Shown one piece after another: positions 29,181 through 35,216 of a stretch of 36,252 nt of DNA. The DNA lies in assembly GCA_002306375.1 (NCBI GenBank), contig DBRU01000036.1:1-36252 (forward strand). Direction: 5' to 3'. The notes below the pieces were generated by a model. That model did not search any database, had not been told where the DNA came from, and worked only from the letters and a program-made list of their open reading frames with translations. Position 1 is the first letter of the stretch. Each line of letters begins with the position of its first letter. This DNA comes from Faecalibacterium sp. UBA1360 (GTDB taxonomy: Bacteria > Bacillota > Clostridia > Oscillospirales > Ruminococcaceae). A program made the position numbers and the translations under genes.

Positions 29181-29195
29181 ATCCGATAGAATATG

Positions 29196-29248
29196 CCGGG
29201 CAAACTGTGCGCAACAGACTTGCATGCCCGGTGCGGCCGTGATACAAT
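29196..29248 (+). promoter_or_regulatory. Promoter of the second guaA, overlapped by an inverted repeat
   Basis: TTGCAT (29220-29225) and TACAAT (29243-29248) are 17 bases apart. CCGGGCA (29196-29202) and TGCCCGG (29225-29231) form an inverted repeat that brackets the -35 box, with a smaller CTGT/ACAG pair inside. It could be an operator or a hairpin. Confidence 0.65.
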
Positions 29249-29254
29249 TTATAT

Positions 29255-29398
29255 AAGCTGCGTGCTGCCGTGTAAGTCGTTTGGCATACAGCCGGATGGC
29301 GGCGTTGCCGGCGGTCCGTTTTCGCCCCGCCCATAGCTTTTCGTACAGCGGGCAGGCAATGGTTTTCCAACAGGAATGTGATTCAGGAGGAATGTATC
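29255..29398 (+). promoter_or_regulatory. Leader of the second guaA with attenuator-like hairpin
   Basis: Within the 145-base leader, CGGA/TCCG and CGGC/GCCG (29293-29318) form a two-part hairpin followed by TTTT (29319-29322). An upstream GCTGCC can pair with alternative partners such as GGC-ATACA-AGC segments near 29283. This could be an attenuator. No purine, PRPP or ZTP riboswitch consensus was recognised. Confidence 0.35.
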
Positions 29399-30379
29399 AT
29401 GCAGAACAACAAGCGCCCGGACGATATGCAGCGGATCAACACCCCCGCGCTGGCCGAGCAGTTCATCGCGGAACAGATCGAGGCGATCCGGGCTCAGGTA
29501 GGGGACAAGAAGGTGCTGCTGGCCCTCAGCGGCGGCGTGGATTCTTCAGTGGTGGCGGCTTTGCTCATCAAGGCCATCGGCAAGCAGCTGGTCTGCGTCC
29601 ATGTCAACCATGGTCTGCTGCGCAAGGGCGAGCCGGAACAGGTCATCAAGGTGTTCCGTGACGAGATGGACGCCAACCTCGTTTACGTGGATGCGGTGGA
29701 CCGCTTCCTGGACAAGCTGGCCGGCGTATCTGACCCCGAAAGCAAGCGCAAGATCATCGGCGCCGAGTTCATCCGCGTGTTTGAAGAGGAAGCCCGCAAG
29801 CAGGAGGGCATTGAGTTTTTGGCCCAGGGCACCATTTATCCCGACATTCTGGAAAGCGGCGGCGTGAAGGCGCACCACAACGTGGGCGGCCTGCCCGAGG
29901 ACCTGCAGTTTGAACTGGTAGAACCGGTGCGCCTGCTGTTCAAGGACGAAGTGCGTGTGGTCGGCAAGGCTTTGGGCCTGCCGGACAACATGGTGTACCG
30001 TCAGCCCTTCCCGGGCCCCGGCCTGGGTGTGCGCTGCCTGGGGGCCATCACCCGCGACCGCCTGGAGGCCGTGCGGGAATCCGACGCCATCCTGCGGGAA
30101 GAATTCGCCAAGAATGGCCTGGAAGGCAAGGTCTGGCAGTATTTCACCATCGTCCCCGACTTCAAGAGCGTAGGCGTGCGGGATGACAAGCGCTCCTTCG
30201 AATGGCCGGTGATCATTCGCGCGGTCAACACGGTGGACGCCATGACCGCGACTGTGGAGGACGTGCCCTTCGCTTTGCTGCAGCACATCACCGCCCGCAT
30301 CACCAACGAGGTCAAGGGCGTCAACCGTTGCCTGTACGACCTCACGCCCAAACCCTGCGGCACCATCGAGTGGGAATGA
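29399..30379 (+). CDS. GMP synthase ATP-pyrophosphatase subunit (no glutaminase domain)
   Basis: The 326-residue protein is the synthetase half of GMP synthase. It has the P-loop SGGVDSS at 44-50, FLAQGTIYPD, HHNVGGLPED, RQPFPGPGLGVR and a complete dimerisation domain ending CGTIEWE. The amidotransferase domain is absent from the start, and AGGAGG lies 8 bases before the chosen ATG, so this is not a truncated reading frame. Archaea split the enzyme into two such subunits. Here no partner glutaminase gene is adjacent, so it may use free ammonia, borrow a glutaminase, or serve another substrate. It diverges clearly from the full-length copy 1 kb upstream and so is not a recent duplicate. It has its own promoter, leader and terminator. 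Confidence 0.92.
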   Translation: MQNNKRPDDMQRINTPALAEQFIAEQIEAIRAQVGDKKVLLALSGGVDSSVVAALLIKAIGKQLVCVHVNHGLLRKGEPEQVIKVFRDEMDANLVYVDAVDRFLDKLAGVSDPESKRKIIGAEFIRVFEEEARKQEGIEFLAQGTIYPDILESGGVKAHHNVGGLPEDLQFELVEPVRLLFKDEVRVVGKALGLPDNMVYRQPFPGPGLGVRCLGAITRDRLEAVRESDAILREEFAKNGLEGKVWQYFTIVPDFKSVGVRDDKRSFEWPVIIRAVNTVDAMTATVEDVPFALLQHITARITNEVKGVNRCLYDLTPKPCGTIEWE

Positions 30380-30397
30380 CCCCGTAAACGAAACCCA

Positions 30398-30445
30398 AAT
30401 CCCGGAAAGACTTGCACCGCCAGGGCTTTCCGGGATTCCCGTTTT
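30398..30445 (+). terminator. Terminator of the second guaA
   Basis: A perfect 12-bp stem (30398-30409 with 30426-30437) with a 16-base loop is followed by CCCGTTTTG. Confidence 0.85.
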
Positions 30446-30520
30446 GCGGCCGGAACCTTACGGCGCTGCCTTTTTGAAAAACGCGATCATTACCGCACGA
30501 ACAGGAAGGGAGCTTGGCCT

Positions 30521-31114
30521 ATGTGCGGTCGCTACCAGTTTTCAGTGCAAAAACACCGGGTACTCGGGCGGATCCTTCTGGACGCCGGGCGCTGCGGCGC
30601 GCCCCCTGGAGCAACACCGGGCGAGGAGGTGACCCCGGCGACCACGGTCCCGGTCCTTACTGCGGAAAACGGCAGCATCAAATCCGCTTATCAAAGCTGG
30701 GGCTTGCCCGGGCGCTCCGGTCGCCTGATCATCAATGCACGGAGCGAGACCGTCTGCGAAAAGCCGATGTTTTGCCGCAGCGTCATGTCCCGCCGCTGCG
30801 TGATCCCGGCCAGCGGCTATTATGAGTGGGACGCGAGCCGGCACAAATACTTCTTCTTTTTGCCCGACCGGCCGTTGTATCTGGCAGGTCTGTACGACCG
30901 CACAGACGGCGCCGACCGCTTTGTGATCCTTACAACACAGCCAAACGTCTCGGTCAGGGACGTTCATGACCGTATGCCGCTGATCCTGACGCAGGAGCAG
31001 GTCCGTCCATGGCTGACCGACTGGGACCAGGCCCGGCAACTGCTGGCCTGCGTGCCGCCGCTGCTGGAACGTCGACGGGAGGACGGCCAGATGTCCCTGG
31101 ACGAATTTGTCTGA
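30521..31114 (+). CDS. SRAP/HMCES-type abasic-site processing protein
   Basis: The 197-residue protein is a SOS response-associated peptidase (YedK/HMCES) homologue. After removal of Met1, Cys2 of MCGRY becomes the N-terminal nucleophile that forms a stable thiazolidine link with abasic sites in single-stranded DNA, shielding them from breakage. The other active-site motifs are present: NARSE at 72-76, SGYYEW with Glu102, and VHDRMPLIL with His149. GGAAGGGAG lies about 9 bases before the ATG. The YjbR-like gene follows after 14 bases, probably in the same transcript. No LexA box was recognised upstream, so SOS control cannot be claimed. Confidence 0.92.
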   Translation: MCGRYQFSVQKHRVLGRILLDAGRCGAPPGATPGEEVTPATTVPVLTAENGSIKSAYQSWGLPGRSGRLIINARSETVCEKPMFCRSVMSRRCVIPASGYYEWDASRHKYFFFLPDRPLYLAGLYDRTDGADRFVILTTQPNVSVRDVHDRMPLILTQEQVRPWLTDWDQARQLLACVPPLLERRREDGQMSLDEFV

Positions 31115-31128
31115 AAGAAGGGGTGCGG

Positions 31129-31494
31129 ATGTGGACCCGTGCGCGGGCGATTGAGCTTTGTCGCCGTTTGCCGGATTGCTATGAGGATTACCCGTTCCAT
31201 GATCCCAACTGGACCGTCATGCGTCATCGGTCCAACCAAAAAATATTTGCCCTGATTTTTGAGCACCAGGACCGTCTTTGGGTCAATGTCAAGGCAAAAC
31301 CCGACTGGGCCGACTTCTGGAAAACATCCTGCCCGGCCGTGGTGCCGGCCTACCACATGAACAAGCGCCACTGGATCGGCATTATCCTGGACGGCAGCAT
31401 GCACGAAGACCAGATTTTCGCCCTGGTGCAAGAGAGTTATGCCCTGACACAGCCCAAAGCTCTGGTAAACAAGAGGTCTTCTTCCAATCGGTAG
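31129..31494 (+). CDS. MmcQ/YjbR family protein
   Basis: The 121-residue protein is a short MmcQ/YjbR member with a CyaY-like fold. It shows DCYEDYPFHDPNWTVMRH, KIFALIFEHQDRLWVNVKA and the late MNKRHWIGIIL and VQESYAL blocks. The family is called a double-wing DNA-binding protein, but its function is not established. GAAGGGG lies about 6 bases before the ATG; a longer in-frame opening overlaps the SRAP gene and is not conserved. Its place directly behind the SRAP gene hints at a shared DNA-related role, which is inference only. Confidence 0.85.
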   Translation: MWTRARAIELCRRLPDCYEDYPFHDPNWTVMRHRSNQKIFALIFEHQDRLWVNVKAKPDWADFWKTSCPAVVPAYHMNKRHWIGIILDGSMHEDQIFALVQESYALTQPKALVNKRSSSNR

Positions 31495-31569
31495 CGCCGA
31501 ATGGTCGGCGCTGCGCTTACCAGAAACCTGCAAAGCCCCTGCCGCATTCCTTGTGCGGTGGGGGCTTTG
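31493..31569 (+). terminator. Two consecutive hairpins after the YjbR gene
   Basis: AGCGCCGA-ATGG-TCGGCGCT (31493-31512) overlaps the stop codon. A larger hairpin (31531-31546 with 31554-31569, about 16 bp with two G-U pairs) follows. Neither has a good T-run, so termination is likely but not certain. The bases from 31570 to 31687 show nothing further. Confidence 0.55.
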
Positions 31570-31687
31570 TGCGTATGCCGCGTGGAGCTGTGTCCGCCGG
31601 GCTTTCAGTGGCATAGCATACGGTACGGCGCTGTCCTTGGCGGGCAAAACGCACAAAAAGGCGGCGGTTTTCTCTCAACGCCGGCTC

Positions 31688-31715
31688 TTGCTTTTTGGAA
31701 GGAAAAAGCTATAAT
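31688..31715 (+). promoter_or_regulatory. Promoter of the perR operon
   Basis: TTGCTT (31688-31693) and a perfect TATAAT (31710-31715) are 16 bases apart, immediately upstream of a PerR box. Confidence 0.82.
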
Positions 31716-31719
31716 GTAA

Positions 31720-31734
31720 TTAGAATGATTCTAA
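31720..31734. promoter_or_regulatory. PerR box
   Basis: TTAGAATGATTCTAA is a perfect 7-1-7 inverted repeat and fits the PerR consensus TTATAATNATTATAA at 13 of 15 positions. It covers the expected transcription start 5-19 bases after the -10 box and ends 18 bases before perR, so bound repressor would block polymerase. Confidence 0.88.
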
Positions 31735-31752
31735 AACGGCGGTGGGAACACC

Positions 31753-32145
31753 ATGACAAAGTATGCGAAGATGATTCTGGAAATCGTTGAAACCTCTCGC
31801 AGCCACATAACGGCAGAGCAGATCTTTGATCAACTGCGGCGGACCTGCCCCGGGGTGGTGCTGGCCACGGTGTACAACAACCTCAACCGCCTTTGGCAGG
31901 ACGGGCTGATCCGCAAGATATCGGTGGAAGGCATACCCGACCGATATGACCGCATTGCCCGCCACGATCACCTGGTGTGCAAGGGCTGCGGCCGTTTGGT
32001 GGACGTGGACCTGAACGATATGACCGAGCAGCTGCAACGACAGGTCGGGGTGCCCATTTTGTCCTACGACCTCAAGCTGGTCTATTGGTGCGAGGATTGC
32101 CTTGCCGAACGAAACACAGAAAACGACAGCGCCGGCGCGCCATGA
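31753..32145 (+). CDS. perR: Peroxide-sensing Fur-family repressor PerR
   Basis: The 130-residue protein is a Fur-family repressor with an N-terminal winged helix (ATVYNNLNRLWQDGLI at 38-53) and a C-terminal dimer domain. All five ligands of the B. subtilis PerR sensing site have counterparts: His18, Asp66, His71, His73 and Asp84. Asp at the last position marks PerR rather than Fur. Cys76/Cys79 and Cys113/Cys116 form the structural zinc site. In PerR, peroxide oxidises an iron-bound histidine and releases DNA. The box in front of the gene predicts autoregulation and control of the rubredoxin and rubrerythrin genes behind it. The ribosome binding site (GGTGGG) is modest. Confidence 0.93.
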   Translation: MTKYAKMILEIVETSRSHITAEQIFDQLRRTCPGVVLATVYNNLNRLWQDGLIRKISVEGIPDRYDRIARHDHLVCKGCGRLVDVDLNDMTEQLQRQVGVPILSYDLKLVYWCEDCLAERNTENDSAGAP

Positions 32146-32245
32146 CCCGGGATGTACGGAATGGGCTTTTCCGTTCAAGAACAGGCGAAAGCGCATCCGT
32201 TTGAAAAAAATACGACGCCACGCAGAAGAAAGGAGGCAAAACAAG

Positions 32246-32884
32246 ATGAGCAAATGGATCTGCGGTATTTGCGGATATGTCTACGACGAAGAAAAGGAGG
32301 GCACCCCCTTCAGCGAGCTGCCAAACGGTTGGGTCTGTCCACTGTGCGGCGCCGACAAAACGGCCTTCGCAGAGCAAAAGCCGCAAGCCGCCAAACCCGC
32401 AACGGCGCCCATCCGTCTGGAAGGCGACATGAAGGAACTGTCGGCAGGGGAACTGGCTGCCGTGTGCTCCAATCTGGCCCGCGGGTGCGAGAAGCAGTAC
32501 CGGGACAAGGAGGCCGACCTCTTTCGGGAACTGGCCGATTTCTTCACGGCCGCCGCGCCGCCGGTGCCAAACGCCGGCCTTGACGACTTGATCGCCCTGA
32601 TCGAACAGGACCTGAATGAAGGGTACCCCGCTTTGAACGGCGAGGCTCGGGCCGCGTCCGACCGGGGCGCCCAGCGCATCTGCGTCTGGGGCGAAAAGGT
32701 CACCCGCATGCTGGACTCACTGCTCAACCGCTACCGCCGGGAAGGGGAGGCCTTCCTGCAAGACACCCAGGTGTGGGTGTGCACCGTCTGCGGCTTTGTG
32801 TATGTGGGGGACAAAGCCCCCGAACTTTGCCCGGTGTGCAAGGTCCCGGCCTGGAAGTTTGAAAAAGTGGAAGGGAGGCGCTGA
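32246..32884 (+). CDS. Two-rubredoxin protein with a ferritin-like middle region
   Basis: The 212-residue protein has a complete rubredoxin domain at 1-45 (Cys6, Cys9, Cys31, Cys34), a helical region at about 60-172, and a short rubrerythrin-type rubredoxin at 176-208 (Cys179, Cys182, Cys195, Cys198). The end of the helical part (GAQRICVWGEKVTRMLDSLLNRY) resembles the last helices of rubrerythrin-like proteins. The first helices keep few of the Glu/His ligands of a di-iron site, so catalysis is uncertain and an electron-carrier role is more likely. AAAGGAGG lies about 9 bases before the ATG; the upstream in-frame opening is not conserved. It lies 100 bases after perR and 3 bases before the next gene, as part of a peroxide-defence operon. 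Confidence 0.82.
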   Translation: MSKWICGICGYVYDEEKEGTPFSELPNGWVCPLCGADKTAFAEQKPQAAKPATAPIRLEGDMKELSAGELAAVCSNLARGCEKQYRDKEADLFRELADFFTAAAPPVPNAGLDDLIALIEQDLNEGYPALNGEARAASDRGAQRICVWGEKVTRMLDSLLNRYRREGEAFLQDTQVWVCTVCGFVYVGDKAPELCPVCKVPAWKFEKVEGRR

Positions 32885-32887
32885 ACC

Positions 32888-34078
32888 ATGAAACAGATCG
32901 CGGTCCGAAATCTTCGTCTGTGCACCAAGGATTGTCTGTGTCTGTATGTTTGCCCCACCGGGGCCACCGACACCGAGAACAGCGTCATCGACATCACCAG
33001 ATGCCTGGGCTGCGGCATCTGTGCGGACGCCTGCCCCAGCGGCGCCATCTCCATGGTCCCCACCGAATATCCGCCCCAGCAGAAGAAGGAACCGAACGTG
33101 GTGGCCCGCGCCAACGAATTGGCCGGCAGCAAAGCCAAGCAGGAGAGCATCGCCCGCCAGCTGGCCAAGGACGAGCAGGCCCCGGGGCTGTACCGGCTGC
33201 TGACGGCGGTGGAGAAGTCGGTGCGCCTGGTCAACGAGGACCTTTTGCGGGAAGCCGGCTATATGTTGCCACAAAGCGCTAACGCTCACCAGCTGCTGCG
33301 CCGGTGGATCGAAACGCCGCCTTCGCCGGATTTCCCGGTGGCGGCAGCACAAGAACTTCTTGAACGCATCCCCTGCAATGAACCCGACTTGAAAGGAGAG
33401 ACCAAAACCATGAGCAAATGGAAGTGCAGCGTCTGCGGATATATCTATGAGGGCGAAAGCCTGCCCGCTGATTTTACCTGTCCGGTATGCAAGCAGCCGG
33501 CCTCGGCCTTTGTAAAGATCGAGGAAGCCCCCGCCCAGGGCGCGAACAAATACGCCGGTACCCAGACCGAAAAGAATTTGCAGGCGGCTTTTGCCGGCGA
33601 ATCCCAGGCCCGCAACAAGTACACCTATTTCTCCACCGTGGCCCGCAGCGAAGGGTACGAGCAGATCGCCGACCTGTTTTTGAAGACGGCCGAAAACGAG
33701 AAAGCCCACGCCAAAATGTGGTTTGAAGAACTCAGCGGCATCGGCGACACCGCCCGCAACCTGCTCCACGCCGCCGAGGGCGAAAACTACGAGTGGACCG
33801 ATATGTACGACGGCTTTGCCAAGACCGCCGAGGCCGAGGGCTTCCCGGAACTGGCGGCCAAGTTCCGCCTGGTGGCGGCCATCGAGAAGCGGCACGAGGA
33901 GCGCTACCGCGCGCTGCTGCACAACGTGGAGACCGCCCAGGTCTTTGCCAAGAGCGAGATCAAGGTGTGGGAGTGCCGCAACTGCGGGCACATCGTGGTC
34001 GGCCCCGCCGCGCCGGAGGTATGCCCCACCTGCCAGTACGCCCAGAGCTATTTCGAGATCACCTGCGACAATTACTAA
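32888..34078 (+). CDS. Ferredoxin-rubredoxin-rubrerythrin fusion frame
   Basis: The single 396-codon frame contains two normally separate proteins. Residues 1-60 carry an 8-cysteine ferredoxin (unusual first cluster C-x3-C-x-C-x3-CP at 12-22, normal C-x2-C-x2-C-x3-CP at 39-49), and a helical tail runs to about 160. From Met175 comes a rubredoxin (CSVCGY...CPVC), a rubrerythrin di-iron four-helix domain (AGESQARNKYTYF, ENEKAHAKMWFEEL, and KRHEERYRALL) and a C-terminal rubredoxin (CRNCGH...CPTC). Rubrerythrin reduces hydrogen peroxide to water using electrons from rubredoxin and ferredoxin. An AAAGGAG and ATG inside the frame (33392-33412) match a normal gene start, so free rubrerythrin is probably made as well. 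The frame has no stop between the halves. The first ATG follows the previous stop by 3 bases. Confidence 0.88.
   Translation: MKQIAVRNLRLCTKDCLCLYVCPTGATDTENSVIDITRCLGCGICADACPSGAISMVPTEYPPQQKKEPNVVARANELAGSKAKQESIARQLAKDEQAPGLYRLLTAVEKSVRLVNEDLLREAGYMLPQSANAHQLLRRWIETPPSPDFPVAAAQELLERIPCNEPDLKGETKTMSKWKCSVCGYIYEGESLPADFTCPVCKQPASAFVKIEEAPAQGANKYAGTQTEKNLQAAFAGESQARNKYTYFSTVARSEGYEQIADLFLKTAENEKAHAKMWFEELSGIGDTARNLLHAAEGENYEWTDMYDGFAKTAEAEGFPELAAKFRLVAAIEKRHEERYRALLHNVETAQVFAKSEIKVWECRNCGHIVVGPAAPEVCPTCQYAQSYFEITCDNY
33392..33412 (+). promoter_or_regulatory. Internal ribosome binding site and start of rubrerythrin
   Basis: AAAGGAG (33392-33398) is followed after 11 bases by ATG (33410-33412), which opens MSKWKCSVCGY, the normal start of a rubredoxin-rubrerythrin of 222 residues. 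It lies in frame within the longer ferredoxin reading frame. Confidence 0.75.
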
Positions 34079-34144
34079 AGACTGTACGCTCCTGTTTTGC
34101 CAAGCGTAAAACCGGGCGTACCTGCATAGCAATGGATCAAACGG

Positions 34145-34211
34145 CCGCGGGGCGCGCTTTACAAAGGGCGTCCCGCGGCGCTGTGGGGCGGCTCCGATTT
34201 GGCGCCGCCCC
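34145..34211 (+). promoter_or_regulatory. Twin GC-rich hairpins upstream of the rhodanese gene
   Basis: The first pairs 34145-34155 with 34168-34178 (11 bp, one G-U). The second pairs GGGGCGGC (34185-34192) with GCCGCCCC (34204-34211). Neither is followed by T, so they are not classical terminators. They fill most of the 150-base gap between the rubrerythrin stop and the rhodanese start. No promoter was recognised in that gap. Confidence 0.5.
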
Positions 34212-34232
34212 AATAGAGGGAGGCTTAGTATC

Positions 34233-34616
34233 GTGAACAAGTTCATGTCCTTTTTGCAGTCGCCGCTGTCGCGCCTGAACGGCAGCGGCGCGGGGCAGGG
34301 CGGGGCCCCGGGGTACCGGCGCATCCCCCAGGCCGAGGCCTGGCAGATGATGCAGCAACAGAAGGTGCTCGTCCTGGATGTGCGCGAACAGAGCGAGTAT
34401 GACAGCGGGCATATCCCCGGCGCGGTCCTGCTGCCGATGGGGCGCATCAGCGCCGCCAGCGCCGCCGCCGTCATCCCGGACAAAAACGCCACGGTCCTGG
34501 TCTATTGCCGCAGCGGCAGCCGCAGCCGTACCGCCGCCGGCAAGCTGGCCGAGCTGGGGTACACGGGCGTTTATGAGTTCGGCGGCATTATCACCTGGCC
34601 CTACGCGGTGGAGTGA
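34233..34616 (+). CDS. Single-domain rhodanese (sulfurtransferase-like)
   Basis: The 127-residue protein has one rhodanese domain (about 28-125). The sequence LVLDVREQSEYDSGHIPGA marks the domain start, and the active-site loop CRSGSRS at 92-98 has the nucleophilic Cys92 that would carry a persulfide. Such proteins move sulfane sulfur between thiols; the acceptor is unknown. The N-terminal 25 residues are not conserved and do not look like a signal peptide. The start is GTG at 34233 with GGGAGG about 10 bases upstream. It lies behind the peroxide operon, where a thiol or persulfide role would fit, though this is inference. Confidence 0.9.
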   Translation: MNKFMSFLQSPLSRLNGSGAGQGGAPGYRRIPQAEAWQMMQQQKVLVLDVREQSEYDSGHIPGAVLLPMGRISAASAAAVIPDKNATVLVYCRSGSRSRTAAGKLAELGYTGVYEFGGIITWPYAVE

Positions 34617-34731
34617 CCCTGACTACGAATGCAATGAGTATATGCGGCAATGGGATTTTGAAAACTGGGGCATACGGTATTGGTCCCGCACCCCGGAGTT
34701 TTTGCGGTACGAAACCGAACACGGCGGGTAA
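34612..34731 (+). pseudogene. Unrecognised protein-like tail without a start, overlapping the rhodanese stop
   Basis: In the frame shifted relative to the rhodanese gene, the sequence continues to TAA at 34729-34731 as SDPDYECNEYMRQW and then DFENWGIRYWSRTPEFLRYE. The aromatic-rich, well-formed peptide looks like real coding sequence. No ribosome binding site precedes the only ATG (34642), and the frame further upstream is a shadow of the rhodanese gene. It may be the remnant of a gene that lost its beginning, or a C-terminal extension reached by frameshifting. I do not recognise the family. Confidence 0.3.
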
Positions 34732-34741
34732 GGGCAGCCCC

Positions 34742-34770
34742 TTGCCCGCGATTGCAAAACACCGTATAAT
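34742..34770 (+). promoter_or_regulatory. Promoter of the SCP2-domain gene
   Basis: TTGCCC (34742-34747) and a perfect TATAAT (34765-34770) are 17 bases apart, 55 bases before the start codon. Confidence 0.82.
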
Positions 34771-34824
34771 AAAACCGGGAACAAAAAACCGCGCCGTGTA
34801 AGCGCCCAGCGAAAGGAGCCTGCC

Positions 34825-35157
34825 ATGACCTACGCCGAAATGTTCGAGAAAATGAAAGTCATGCTCAAACACGCGGATGTCTCTGACATTCACGAACATC
34901 TGAGTTATCAGTTCAACATCACGGGGCAGGCCGCGGGCGCCTTTTACATCGAGGTAAAGGACGGCACGCTGTTCATCGAACCCTATGAATACTACGACCG
35001 CGACGCCCTGTTCACCTGCACGGCCGAAACGCTGTTCAAGCTGGCAGGCGGCAAGACCGACCCTGTGGCTGCGGTCATGCTGGGCAAACTGAAAGTCGAG
35101 GGCAGCATCGAAAAAGCGCTGCGCCTGAAAGAACTGCTGGCCCGCACCAAACTGTGA
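34825..35157 (+). CDS. SCP2 sterol-binding domain protein
   Basis: The 110-residue protein is a stand-alone SCP2-like domain, a small alpha/beta fold with a hydrophobic tunnel that can hold lipids or acyl chains. The central YQFNITGQAAGAFYIEVKDGTL strand region (split: YQFNITG and GAFYIEVKDG) and the late LKVEGSIEKALRL block are typical; the latter matches the G-x-l-x-v-x-G-d pattern at the end of the domain. Bacterial single-domain members have no established role. AAAGGAG lies about 8 bases before the ATG. It is a single-gene unit with its own promoter and a terminator shared with the convergent transporter gene. Confidence 0.85.
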   Translation: MTYAEMFEKMKVMLKHADVSDIHEHLSYQFNITGQAAGAFYIEVKDGTLFIEPYEYYDRDALFTCTAETLFKLAGGKTDPVAAVMLGKLKVEGSIEKALRLKELLARTKL

Positions 35158-35163
35158 GCATAC

Positions 35164-35203
35164 AAAAACCGGCCTTCCCCAACGCGGGCGGGCCGGCTTT
35201 TCT
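35164..35203. terminator. Bidirectional terminator between SCP2 and MATE genes
   Basis: CCGGCC (35169-35174) pairs with GGCCGG (35091+100, i.e. 35191-35196), extended by inner C/G pairs. TTTTCTTT follows on the plus strand and TTTTTG on the minus strand, so it can serve both convergent genes. Confidence 0.8.
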
Positions 35204-35216
35204 TTGGACGCAAGGG

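Noticed and set aside
29075..29398. Purine, ZTP, PRPP, cobalamin or SAM riboswitch before the second guaA
   Set aside because: None of the conserved cores of these families could be found on either strand.
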